Below, piece after piece: positions 34,718 through 46,900 of a stretch of DNA of 64,000 nt (position 1 is the stretch's first letter; every line of letters begins with the position of its first letter). Source of the DNA: Eutreptiella sp. 'Long Island Sound 2002' (lineage: Eukaryota > Euglenozoa > Euglenophyceae > Eutreptiales > Eutreptiaceae); the NCBI GenBank assembly GCA_964036045.1, contig OZ038380.1:168178535-168242534 (forward strand), given 5' to 3'. Both the position numbers and the translations under genes were made by a program. Under the pieces are notes generated by a model, which worked only from the letters and a program-made list of their open reading frames with translations, was not told the DNA's origin and did no database searches.

Positions 34718-37700
34718 TCTCTGGCCCCTCGAGATGCCCAAACTGCCCCAAATCCAATCGCCCCTTGGGCACAGACCCAGTCCAGAGTGCCTCTCTCGCC
34801 CTCCTCCCGCCCACGTCCTGCGGCGTGTGCCCCAGGCATATGAGTTTCTCTGGGCCCTCCATGGAGCCCCCCTCGCCCTCGCTGACCAAGGACCGCCTGG
34901 AGCAGCTGCAGGAGCAGCCGCCCCACGCGCACCGCTCCCCCGGCCAGTCCGCCCTCCCGGGGGGCCGCGACGCCAGCAGCCCCATCCGGTCCTCCACCGC
35001 CAACGAGTGCCCGACGGCCCCCGGATCGTTGAACTCCAACGCGACGATGCTGGACTACGAGGGCCAGGTCCGTCCGTTGGCCGAATCCCCCGGGGGGCAC
35101 GGCCGAGGGCGGGATATGAGAGGGCAGTGGATAGAGGCCGGGGAAATGATTACGGAGTTTGGAGGGGGGGGGGGAGGGGCAGGGAAGGATTGGAAGGGCC
35201 GTGCACCACAAGAGGAGGGGCCCCCACCCTCCCCTGGACCCCCCCCCCCCAAGACCAAAGGACCGTAGTGGGAAGGAACGAAATTTACATCAGGGAATTT
35301 GCAACAGGGAACTGACTGGTCGGGCCATTTTTGGTTCACAAATTTTTGCCCCCCCCCCCCCCCCCGCCGTCCCCCCATTCGAACATTTCCTCGGTGGTGG
35401 CCTCTGTGCCACCACCACCACCACCACCACCACCACCACCACCCCCAGGGTGTTGTTTTCCTGCCGCCCTAGCCCCAGCTCCAGCCACCGTGCGCAGGCG
35501 AGGCCTCCAATATTCTGACCGGTTGTAGATGGTGGTCCCAGAACCCGGAATTGAAGGAGAACAGCCCAAACTTAGTGGGATTGCACATATCTTGAGTGCG
35601 GCCCTTGTCGTTTGAACGTGTGCCCACGTCCGTGCGTGCCTTCGCATGGCCGTTTTTTCCGCTGAGAATTTTTTCTTTGAACAACGCATTGTGGCATGGT
35701 TTTGAAGGCATGCGACTTTCATATATGTTTTGTGCTGCTGCACTGATGGGCTTTGCAAAGGCACTTGGTTTGCGGTGACTGTGGGGACTGGATGCGCATG
35801 CGGTGTGCACGCAGCACCCCTGCAGTGTGCGCCTCATGCAACAACGTTCCCCTTGCAATACACACACGGAAATTCCCAATCGTTGACCCTGCACAGAAGA
35901 TCCGTGAAACGGCAAACAACACCGCCCCTGCCCCTGAAGTATCTGCACAACTGGATCCCATGCGTAGCAGACGGCTGCCAGTGTGGCGGTGCGCAACTAC
36001 AGGCCGCAAGTGGAGAAGGGTTGGTTGGATCCTTGCAGAGTACAATGGTGCTAGTGACAACAAGCAGTCCTCACCTTCGCTGCTCCTCGTTTCCTTCTTA
36101 TTCTTTTTTTTCACATCCACAAGCACATGGTCCTGCTCAAGTTTGTACTGAGCATGTGGATCTAGCGCTGGCACTGTCATTTGTGCCTCGGAGATTTTCA
36201 GCACTGCAATGTGCTGTGTGGCCACAAATTGTGCACACATCAAAAACTGAATGAAACCAAAGACAAATAAAAAGAAAACAAGTCTACCACCGCATTGCTG
36301 CACGACGGACAAGGCACCCGTAGATCACAGTTTTGTGCTGACCGTTTCGTGCATTTGGAAATGTTTCAGGTTGCCCCCCCTTCTGCTTCATATTTCGAGG
36401 CCTGGGAAGGTTGGGGAATGAGAAGGGATGGGGAGGTTTTGGAAGGGCCATCCTGACGACTTCACGGTGCACGGTCTTGTGCAAAGTTTGCCACGGCTTG
36501 TGCTGGTCATGTGCCGGTTGTCGGACCTTTGTCGCTGGTCGCGGGCCGTTGTGTCCTCTCGTTGGCGATGCGCTTGAGGCCTGTGTTGACCATCATTTTG
36601 AGTCCCTTCGACAAGCTGTTCACAGAGGTCACTGGCAGTGCACCTTCGGTGGCATTGTAAAAACCCGAAATGGTTCCCCTTATCGATCTCTCACAAGAAG
36701 TGAAACTGGGAAGTAAAAGGCCTCCGGCACAAACAGCTCTGCCTCCTTTCCCGATGGGACGTAATGTTTTCACGTTTTGTTTCATGTTTCATTTCATTTA
36801 TTTTTATTTTATTTACTGTCCCGAGTGACATTTCGAACAGACAGCAACCGACAGGCGTTCATTGACAGCCCGTCAGCGAATGCCGTGCGGCCAGCTCTTT
36901 CTTATGTCTTCTTACGTACCCCTCTGCTCTCAGCTCCCCAACCACCTTCCCCCCCCCTCCCCTGTCCCCCCCCCCCCACCCCCCCACCCCCGGGGTGCTG
37001 TCGTGTTGAGGGATGTCATTGAGCGTGGCTCGCAGTCAGTGAGGACGCAGGTTTGGGTCACGTGCGCGTGAGGGCAGGTCTACAGCTTTGGGGCCTTGAT
37101 AGGCGCAGGCGGCACGGGACTTGCAGGCATGGAGCTGCGTGTGCACAGGGGGGAGGCGTGCTCAGTGGGCGGGTGCTGACAGTGCGCGGGAGTTGTCCGC
37201 GCGAAAGGGTTGGGACGTGCAGGCACCAGCGGAAGGGGGGGGGAGGGTATGAGTGTACGGCAAGTCCAAGTGGAGAAGTGGAGCAGGTGCACGGGGGGCA
37301 GGGCGGGGCCTGCGACCCCCATTGCTCTGACTTCGGCGGTTACCATGCGTTTCCACTTGTTCTGCAGCCGCTGCGCGTAGCCTTGCAGAATGAGGTATGT
37401 ACGCCGCGCGTGTCTGAGGCAAGTGCCCTGGTCTCGTGGGCTGGGGCAGGGCACGTCGCAGGCAAATGCACGCTGGCAACGCAGGGCGCAGGGACGGGGT
37501 GCCTCAGAGGCAGGACAAGGAGGGCAGTCCGCGTATCCACACGAAGCCCTGACGCCTCTGTCCGCCAGCATCGAGGCCATGGAGGCCTATGGGACAGGGC
37601 GCCTCGGCACTGCCGCAGTGGTGCTGCTGATGGCGGACCGCATGCCAGCCACACCCGGGGCAGGGGGACAGCAAACACAGTCAAACGACCCCAGCAACAA

Positions 37701-40700
37701 TCAGCACAACCCCCAACACACCAACTACTGGGCGCCGCTGACGCGCAAACGGCACATCCCGCCGCATCCAGCACAGCCCCAACACACCAACTACTGGGCT
37801 CCGCGAACGCGGAAACGACACCAGCAGGAGCACCGGCCGCAGCGGCCGACAGAACGCAGCGACCCGACGCAACATGCGAGGGACGACCGGGTGACTGTCC
37901 AGGGCCCCGTAAAGAAGCAGCCACCCGACGGCATGTCACACGGGGGGGGGGGGAGGCCGGCGATTTTCGCAGTTTTTCGCAATTTTCCGCAATTTCTTTG
38001 CGTGCATGTCGGTGCCGTGTGTGTCCCCTGTGCAGAGGTGTTGCTCTTGGAGGCTTTGGGGGGTTTGGTTGCGACACCGCCATTTCTGCACAATTTTCCG
38101 CAACTTTCCCAACATTTCCCCGCAAATTTTCGCAATTGAATTCGACCCTCCCTGACCGCAATCCCCCCGCCCACCCCTCCGCACCTGCACAGGGGCAATG
38201 AGGGGCCGTGGTGATGCAACACGTGACAACGGAATTCTTCCAGAGAAAGTTTTCTCAAAAGTGCAGTGCAGTCAACCTCCGAGGGCACGGGATGGGGCTG
38301 CGCTCGGGCGGGTGGGTTTGCCTCCATGGCCCAACGATGATCGATGATGCTGAAGAAAAAAACCGGAATGATCAGCCCCGCGCTCACAGCCAACAAAGAC
38401 ACGGACGGCTCTTGTGAACACGGTCGGCCTGCTGGGGGCTCCGCCCGCACTGTGCAGGAAAAAAGAGGGAGCTTTGTCCAAAACCGGTTTCTGTTGGGTC
38501 TACCGCTCGGCATCTGCAAACACAGTGCCTGAGTAATGATAACAGGAATGGTAATAGCAATAGTAACAGCGATAGTCATGGTCATAGTATTTGTAATAGT
38601 CGTTGCAGTGATGCAAAGGCCTGCGCTGTTCCGCAAGCCCCCCAAACACGCCCCGGTGCCTATTTCCAGGAGGACAACTTCCTGGATGAATGCCCCGCTG
38701 GTCTGCCGATGTTCAACCCCATGCCATCCGTCGGCAAGACAGTGCCCCCCTCAGCCGCAGCACCCCTGCCCTACAACGGCATGGCCCCCGATGCCTCCGA
38801 CGGCGGCTACCTCCCACACGCCGCACCCCCGGCTCCCGGTCCCGGCGCCGATTTCGATCCGTTTGCCACCCCCTCCACGTCTTTCAACATGTCCACCTCT
38901 TATCCATGCAGGTATCGTGCACCCGTGTGGGCGTGCGCCGTGGGCACTCGGTCTCGGCAATCCGCGTGCCGTGCATGCAGGACCTACTTGCAAGGCCGTG
39001 GTGCGTGCAGTGAGGCCGATGGCGGTTGGAGGGTAACCGATCGCGGTTGAAAGTTGATGCTTTTTACCAAAAAAAGAAATCATGGGCTGCTGGAAAAATG
39101 GGTCAAGGGGGGGGGGGCTTTGGAGCCGGTCGGAGGAGGTTGTACCTTGTCGCATGTCAGGGCCCTGCACCTCCGACTCGTCTACTCTTCAACTACCTCC
39201 GTTACCCTCCAACCGTTGTAGGGAAGTTGTACACACGGCCCAAACCGCGCTTTCCGGGGCCAATACGCACCACCAGGGGGGCCCAGTTAGTGCTACATGG
39301 CTCCCCTTGGGCTTCTGTGCACTCCCATTGTCACCAAAGGATCACCCAACAACGGCCCAAGGGTCCCCGGGGTTTGTCGCCCACAAATTGCAATTTTTAG
39401 CCAACCCGTAACGGCCTAAAGCCGGCCAAACCTCCTCGGGAGTTTGGGGATGGCCACCACGATTCCGCCACAAAATTGTGCAAAGGATGGGAGGGCGGAC
39501 ATACCAACAAGTCGCTGTAGTGGTGTCGGCACAACGATGGTCTCGAACGGAGGGAAGACCCTCGAACTCACATTTCGGCACGCACTCCACCTCTGAGGTT
39601 TCTTGATTGCCCTTTGGAAGAATGCCCATGCCCTCTCAGGGTCGCCCAATTAGGGATCAAAAATTGTGTCACCACAGACACTATTTAGAACAAGGGGGTT
39701 GGTGCAGCATGGGTGCCACACCACCGGTCGGGGTGGTGTGGCCTAACCCTAACCCTAACCGGGTGGGGGGCTGAGCGAAGGTTAATGCCGTATGGATCCT
39801 TAATGTCTTGACCACCACAACCCGCCCTTGAAAAAAACCACCGATGCACTACATGTCACACAGAGGGTCCAAACCCCCCCCCGTGATAGCCGGTTTCTCA
39901 GGCACCCTCCCACCCGGGCCGCTGCTGCGCTGCAAGTGGCATGACTGCGGCTGCCCCAATCGGACCGACGTCGCAGCGCCCGTACCACGCGTGAGGCATC
40001 TTTCAGATGATGGCCGTCATGCGAGGCTGGAGGCATGTCAGCCAAGCCCTGCAATCTCTGGATGGGGGTCTGCAAGGGGTTTTGGCGTTGGCACAGCCAT
40101 AATGCACCCGGAACAGCCTTCGTTGATGGTCCTCAAACCTCCTTCAACCTCATCAACCCTCTGCAATGCCTTTCCATCCGGATTATCCCGCCCCCAACCC
40201 CTCCGCAACCCTCAACGACCTTCTTCTAGGCTCCCCGAGTCTCCATCGACCAAGAAACTCAGCTGAGTGTTGCCCGGATATCAACTCTTGTTTGCACCCG
40301 TTCCTTCTTGCGACCGAGGCTCATTCATTGGTGGCACGTCATGACACCTCTGCCCAGGGTTCGGTGGTGATGGGCGATTTCGCTGCATCTCTGCCTCCGG
40401 TAGGTTGGTGGGTGAGTTCTCTCCCAATACCCCATCAGGCGTGGTGCAGTGGATTCAGCAACAAGGTCCAGTGCCAGGCCTTTTTTTTTTTTGCCAATGT
40501 CACTCGCATCATCCGAACCACCACCACCACCACCACCACCACCACCACGACCACCGACATCGCCACACCAATGCGCCGCATTTACCGCCCCAGGCAAATC
40601 TCTAAATTGACCGTGAAGCAGGAGTAGAACCTGCAATGCCACTTGCTGTCCCTCTTGCCCAGGGTCATGGATGCTGCTGCGGCACCGCTCTCCAAGCCAC

Positions 40701-43669
40701 CCGCGCAGTCTTCGATGTCATCGAACGGCGTCACCCCCAGTCTGGCGGGCATCGGTGCAGACGCAGAGCCATGCCTGGCCTCAGGTCGGCATCTTATGTA
40801 CCTCAATCCCTGCCTCAAGTGTCCTTTGTAAGTCTGAAGGGTCAGCAAGCAGCAGCCATCAGCGGCAGGCAGCAGGATTAGGCAGCAGGCAGCCGGTTCT
40901 TTCTGGTTCCTGGGTGGCACATTCACGACAGGCGTGGGGGGCAAGAAACGTGAGGATGCGCCTGTGTTCCGTGCTCTTCGCGCCCGCCTCTCTTCTTCTC
41001 TGCAAAAGCTGTGGTGGGGCAACAAGATTAGACCTCCGAAGCGACAGGCTGGGCGATGGCTCACTGAGGAGGGCATCTTCTTGTTAGCTATGCCCCCTTC
41101 CTGGGATTGGCAAGCAGACCCAAGTTGTGCCACACCACCGGCAGACGCATGCAGAGGAGCCGCACCACACCGAACAGCCCCCAAGCACCCGCATGAATGC
41201 TTGTTGCGGGCTGCAAGTGCCGCGTAAGGATGATCTGCTGATTTGTGAATGTTATGGGCACACCCGCTGGGTGGTTCGGGAGTGACAACGCGTCAGGTAC
41301 GAGGAGCCAGCGCTCCCGGGGTACGGTGTGCGGGTCCGCCAGGAACGCCCCATCCCGGGGCACCCCCTTGGTCGGACAGGCCTGTGGGCGGCGTGGAAAG
41401 GCCGGACGGGGGATAGAGGGCCCCACGGTGCTCGTATTGGCCCTGCTTGAGCGCCAGCGATAAGATTTACATCCTCTTTTCAGGGCACCACGTGCACCAT
41501 TTGTAGGGAGAAACAGCCCAAATGGGGTGATACGCTGATTGAACATCAAAAATGGCTGCGGGTTGTCCTTCCTTGGGGCCTGTGCCTTGGTGTGGTGGTG
41601 CCCCGTGCTCACTGGTGGGGGCCTTCCTCCTTTGTGTGGTGGGCCCTGCGGGGCAGGGTGGCCGCGGTCCTCGCCTGGTGCGCATGGGTGTGGTGGCGCC
41701 GGTCTCGGCGGTGTGCTGTCTCCGGTGGCCCCCTCCTGTGGGTGTTCCCTGCCATACTGTTGCCCTGTGGCATCGACCCCCCCTCCCCCCAAGGGTCCGC
41801 CGCAGGTTTGGAAGATGGATACCACCCCCCACCCCCCCTTTCCCCTTTTTCGGCGCCGGGGGCATTGCGACGGGCGCCTGAACGCGCCGGCACATGGGCG
41901 GTCCCCCCCGGATCGCTTGGTCTCAGCGGCCCTGTCACTGCCGTCGTCCCTTGCCCTGACGCTCGATACCCCCGCTCCACGTACAACGCAGACCCCTGAG
42001 GGCGGTGATGCACAGGAGCCCCCCCGAGCGCCGGCACCGTGTCACGGGAACGGCGCGGGCGACGGTCCTGCACACGCCCACGGGGCAGCAGGCCCCCCTC
42101 TGGACGGCGACCCCCGTGCGGCAAGCGGCACTCCCAAGGGCAAGGCAGAGATGGAAAGGGCAGAGCGACAGCGTGACGGTGCCCAACGCCGTCGTAGAGT
42201 GACTGTAGTGGGGCGGTGTGTTGCCCCTCGCGTTGTCGAGCGGCAGTACTCTGCCGGTGCGGAGTGCCGGTGGCGCGCAGGCGGCGGGCCGCAGGCGCCG
42301 TGGAAAGGGCAGACAATAACTGCGGTTTCGGGACTTCGGTTTTGATGGCGGACTCCCGCGTGTGTCACGTCGAACCCGATCACGGGACAGACGTTCTGCC
42401 GTCAGCACTGGGCTGTCGGATGCGGAAGAAGTCCGCCGCGCACTCGTGCGATCGCCGCCCCTCATTTCCGTGCTGCAGCTGCTCTGAGGCCCCCGGCCGC
42501 GGATTTCGTCAGCGAGCTCTCAGGCTACGTCAACTCCTATTGCTCAACTGTCCACGATCCTACGGCGGTATGTCGCGCACAGCTCCTGTGCCTGGAAGCC
42601 CCTCGTAACCCCCCAAGTGGTCTGGTTTCTGGCAGGCCATTGCACGCACATCCAAAAGCCTGCCCCAGGCCACACGGCCCCGCAGACACAAAGGCACGCG
42701 GATGGGGATGCACCTCAAACATGGGAACCGCACCTGCCGCATTCTTCGACGGCCTTTGATTGTGGCTTGAGACTGTTTGGAGGTCCGTCGTGACCGACGA
42801 GGTAGGCAGTCGCGCGCGCTGGGCTTTGTATTTTGTGCCAAGACCCCCACACGGATGGGCCGGGGATGCCGTGCACACGCAGATGTAGCGCGCAGGCCGT
42901 CGCGGAGATGTACTGCCAGTAGGGCGTGCCGGTGTCGGACGGGCAGCAGGCAGCAGGCGCCATGCAACGGACTCAGCCTTTACCCCCCCTCCCTCCCTGA
43001 CCAATCCGAGCCGGGGGGCACCCAACACCCCATGACTGGTATCCCTAGGGCCATCATCCCCTCCACTCTGCCTCGCAGTGTGCTCTGCAGGTACGATGGC
43101 AGAAGAACCAAGAGACCAAAAGAACCGAATCCCACCCAAAAGACTGCCTTCGCCGAGACCGGGCACCCGCAGCAATCCGGCCGCCACCCCCACAAAGAGT
43201 GCCCCCCGGGAAATGACGCTACGCGGGAAGAACCCGCCCGGGAGTCATCGAGTGATGGGAATCCAGAAGCCCAGGCATCCAATGAACTCAGCAAAACAGA
43301 ATTCGGAGCTTTGTTGGGCTGCTCGGCAAAGAGGACCGCCCCCCCCCCGCAGACCCCCCACAGCCCCACAACTGTGAGTCGTGGCTATGACCATATGCCT
43401 GTGTCACGGGGGCATGTGTGAGCCCAGTCTCCGTTGCATGGCCCCGCAGACCCCCCGACCTGCCACCCCACCCCCCGTGCCCTTCTGATGCGCGCCCGCC
43501 CGGCCCTCCGCACGCCTTTCCCCACACACCCCATCCGCAGGCCCCCATCGACTTCTCCGCATTACGGGTCGCCGACCTGCAGCAGACCATCGACCGCTAC
43601 AATGCACTGCTGGCCTTCGAGCAGACCGTCCTGAGCGCGTGTCGCAAGGCCAACCTCCTGACCTCCTGA
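34718..43669 (+). CDS. Zinc-finger protein with an LSD1-type finger, multi-exon
   Basis: Proposed exons: 34718-35075, 35761-35938, 37368-37394, 38670-38911, 38981-39000, 39902-39990, 40007-40067, 40230-40266, 40663-40784, 41927-42215, 42406-42469, 42524-42567, 43091-43373, 43541-43669. Phases agree throughout, and most introns have AG/GT signals with GTATGT or GTGAGT donors. The second exon reads HLVCGDCGDWMRMRCARS and TPAVCASCNNVPLA, the CxxC...CxxC pattern of LSD1-type zinc fingers, which bind DNA or partner proteins in plants and algae. Other segments: CPNCPKSNR...CGVC upstream, CKWHDCGCPNR in the middle, and a C-terminal helix FSALRVADLQQTIDRYNALL suited to a coiled coil before the stop at 43669. 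The rest is Pro/Ser/Ala-rich. About 640 codons. Best supported are exons 35761-35938, 43091-43373 and 43541-43669; the 16-20 nt exons and introns near 38.98-40.07 kb and the 5' end are tentative. Likely nuclear. Confidence 0.6.
35408..35445 (+). repeat. CAC trinucleotide repeat
   Basis: About 12 CAC/ACC repeats in a putative intron of the zinc-finger gene, next to poly-C. A second such tract is at 40518-40548. Confidence 0.95.
36371..36454 (-). repeat. Interspersed repeat R2, copy 3 (reversed, partial)
   Basis: The reverse complement of the CCCAACCCTT...TATGAAGCAG core of the copies at 22.1 and 23.3 kb. The flanking minus strand up to about 36785 stays open (reading SLSKGLKMMVNTGLKRIANE). 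That could be a longer part of the element or an antisense artefact. Confidence 0.7.
37668..37950 (+). repeat. Interspersed repeat R1, copy 4
   Basis: A full copy of the R1 family in the intron 37395-38669 of the zinc-finger gene, ending ATGTCACACGGGGGG. It is highly similar to copy 3. Confidence 0.85.
38530..38611 (+). repeat. Degenerate GTAATAGT/GATAGTCAT repeat
   Basis: A degenerate hexamer-like repeat that happens to read as a hydrophobic VIAIVTAIVMVIVFVIV stretch on plus. It precedes the exon at 38670 and is regarded as intronic, not a membrane segment. Confidence 0.6.
39742..39760 (+). repeat. Short interstitial CCCTAA tract
   Basis: Three CCTAACC repeats between a GGTGGTGTGG stretch and poly-G, in an intron of the zinc-finger gene. 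A single CCCTAACCCT also occurs near 43750. Confidence 0.9.
40518..40548 (+). repeat. ACC trinucleotide repeat
   Basis: About ten ACC repeats within the proposed intron 40267-40662. Confidence 0.95.
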
Positions 43670-44590
43670 CCCGCCTCTGACCCCCTGACCACCCCCTGAC
43701 CGCCGTGCCGTTTGCTGATACCCGGCGTCCTCTCGTAACCCTCGCCCACACCCTAACCCTCGGTGACCGCCTCTGATCCCAGGCCCCGGGTCATGACCTG
43801 CTCTACCCCGGACCCCGACAACGTTGTTGTGATAATCGGTGGTCCCTGGTCTCAAACACTCCGTGTGCTCTTTGAAGGTGTACTACCCTCGGCCTTGGAC
43901 CCCTGGGCCTCTTTTTCGCCGGGGAAGAGATTGGCCACTGCTACTGCACCCAAAGCCACGCGGAATGGCCCGTGGCCGCCGTGCGGTTGCAACGAATCCC
44001 CGGAAGATGATGGACAATTTGGGGCTGGTTTTTTTATGCCCAAGTGAGTGGCACTCGTGGCACTAGTGGCACTAGTGGCATCGGTCATACGCACCTTTGG
44101 TTCGTCACCGTCTGTTTGACATTTGGTACCGAGCGGCACGTTGCACGCAGCGCGGCGTGTGGCTGTGGGTCTGCATGCTACGCGCGTTGAACACTGCGTG
44201 TCCGGCAGAGGATGCCGTGCGGCCTTAGTGGCCGAGCCTGCGAGGGCTGTTGGGGTCGTTCCTGCGGGGGTGGGGTGGGGCTGAAGGGCTCACGGCGACT
44301 TTCTGCGCTTGACTGGTGGGTCGTTTGCATGCCTGTCCCCTGCTTTTGTGCCGCTGCTGCCTGTGTTTTGTGGATCAGGAAGTATGGGAGTGTGTGCGCG
44401 AGCGCGCGCGTGTGTGTGTGTGTGTGTGTGTCTTTCTGAGTGTCTATTTTTTTTCGAAAGGCGCCTAGCCTTCAAACAACCATGACTGCTTTGTTTTTAT
44501 TGGCCTGACGAGTTGTTAACGACCAGTGCCCTGCCCTGCCTGCCTGTCGATCCACAGTGGGTTTGTGCTTGGTTCTTTGGTCACCTCACG

Positions 44591-44635
<45 letters not shown>

Positions 44636-46900
44636 TTGGCGTGGCTACAAATGGCACTGTTGTCGGGGCACAGCCATGAGGGCTATGCATCATGCCTTGC
44701 ATCAGGCATTTGCTGCCGAACCTCATTTTTTGCCGGCAACGGTAAAAGCTGTGCATACATCGTCACACTCCCTCCCGAGTTTGAAGTCTGTGGCCATAAG
44801 CAATCTGCAGGTATGGTTGAAACGGTGGGCGCATTGGGAGGGGGGTAGATACACATCCTGGGCGCCGAGTGGATGTGCTGACCTGCGGGCCTACGAGGTA
44901 GTCTGGAATTCTGACTGGGAGGCGCTCGACAGGTTGCACCAACAGAGCTGCCACGGGGCAGGCTGTGTGTGTGTGTGTGTCCACCCGGTGACGGGTGGTA
45001 CGTTCAGGTTCTCAATTTCTGAATTGTCTGGGTAGAACACAGGGATGTTGCTTGCTGGGCCTGGCTGGGTACGGGGCTGGGTGACAGGACGGACAGCGCA
45101 CAGGGGCTGTTTCATACTGTTTCCTGCCTGCAGGGGTGGACACAACACGTGGACCGCCCCACCCGTTGGTGCCTCCTGGTGATGTACCTGTTGTACTACA
45201 GAAAGGCGCCCAGCCGACATGCTTTTCAACTCCTTCTTCTACTGATCCATTCAGCCTGACGAGATTCGTTAGCGACCAGTGCTGTGCTCTGTTTGTCACA
45301 CCTGTTCGTCTCGCTTCAATTGTGTGTGTGTGTGTGTGTATGTGTGTGTGTGGGTGTGTGTCTAGACGCGGGCTCGTGCTGTCCCTCATCTCCTCCGACC
45401 CTGTACTGGAGAAAGGCGCCTAGCGCAGCCAGAAAATGACTATGCTTTTGTTCTGACTGTGCCTGATGACAGTTTGTGCAAACAGGCCTTCTTGATCGCT
45501 GCCTGCGTCTTGGCTGTTGCCCGTTTTTTACGTATATCGTGTGTGTGTGTCTAGGACAGCTCTGCTGTTCCTGAGGAGTTTTCTTTCAACCGCATTTCTT
45601 GCTTCGCTTCTTGTCTCACAGTTCCCAACGTGTGTTTGTGTGTGCACGCGCGCGTGTGTGTGCGTGTATTGTTGTGCAGTGCTGATGGTTGCGGCCTGAC
45701 GACGCAAAATACCCCCAGACAACCGCTGTGTTGTTCTGTGTCCGCTTGACACGCACGCGTGTGTGCTTGGGTGTTGTTTGGGGCATGGATCCGACCAGGG
45801 GACCGGAAGGGGCAAGCAACTGTGTGGGGCGCACAGCCACACTCCCCCCTCTCCTTCAGGAGTTGCTTGTCCACAGGCGGGGATCAGAGTTCCCCTTCCA
45901 AACACACACACACGCGCGCACGCATGCGCGCGCACACACACACGCGTGCGCACGCACACACACGCGCGCGCACGCACACACACGTGCGCGCGCACACACA
46001 CATTTTTTGGCACCTTTTGATTGTTTTTGAGGTCCGTGCGTGAGGGGCACTGAGCGCCGGGGGACCTCCGGCGGTCTCGGCTGGGCACACAGCCCGTCCG
46101 GGGCAGACGGAGGCGTGCGTCGCTACCTCCGCCCCGTCAGCAGGTGTTGGTGCGCACGCGGACGTGCCCGGGCCCGGCAGGACGTAGAGTGTGTCTGTGG
46201 GCCATCAGCAACGCACCGCCGCGCGCGACAACTGTTCAGCGACACCACCAACCCGGTCACGCGCGGATCCCGTTTCGCGGAACTGGCGGACGGGCCGGGG
46301 TGTGGATGAGTCGTCCGAAGACGGCGCAGGGACGTGGAGGACTTCAGCCGAACGCTTCAGACCGCCCCCTGATATGATGCTTCGCCCTCACAAGGGGAAG
46401 GATCATCGGCCCTTAGTGGTGTCCCCCCATGGCCCCTCCTGCGGCCCTCGCCTTTCTGACCGCTGCAACCCCATCTGACCCTCCGTGTGCGGCAGCAGTG
46501 CCGTCCTGTAGCAGCGAGGCTGTGCTGCTTCGGGTTTCGCTCGGGACAGCCCTTGGGGCTGGCGCTTACTCGCCAACCGCCGGCGGTCGGCGGCCAACCG
46601 CCCGCGGTTAACTGCCCGCCGCCGGCAGTTGGCCGCCAATCGCCGGCAGTGAATGGGCAACGTTTGTTTTAGGGAGCACCGACCGCGGGTGACATGCCGT
46701 CTCTTTCCCTGCGACAAGGATGTGTCACCGGATGATTCCGAACTTTTGCTTTGTGCAGTGCCCACCCGCCTTTTCCGCGGCGGTGTGCGCATGTGTTGGG
46801 TCTAGCGCACGTCAACAAGATTTTGCATTCGGCACCGCCGCAGTGCTGCAGGGACCGTGTTTCGTCATGGGGAAAGGGAGGCCCCATGGATAAGTAACAT
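43670..46900. other. Gene-poor region with TG tracts and a degenerate repeated block
   Basis: No gene is supported. GAAAGGCGCC(T/C)AGC occurs at about 44455, 45202 and 45413. Copies one and two are followed by CCTGACGA...CGACCAGTGC and then a long TG tract; copy three by CCTGATGA and a TG tract. This suggests an old triplicated unit. TG/GT tracts lie at 44407-44432, 44597-44632, 45319-45362, 45539-45552 and 45640-45668. Around 46560-46650 short GCCGGCGGT/CCAACCGCC elements alternate. Confidence 0.5.
45900..46001 (+). repeat. Alternating CA/CG tract, Z-DNA candidate
   Basis: About 100 bp of almost perfect purine-pyrimidine alternation mixing ACACAC with GCGCGC and CATGCG. GC alternation of this length is the classic Z-forming sequence. 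Confidence 0.85.

Noticed and set aside
38536-38610. Apparent transmembrane helix VIAIVTAIVMVIVFVIV
   Set aside because: Encoded by a degenerate simple repeat that ends before the supported exon at 38670.
39742-39760. A true chromosome end
   Set aside because: The telomere-like tracts are short, internal, and flanked by gene sequence on both sides.
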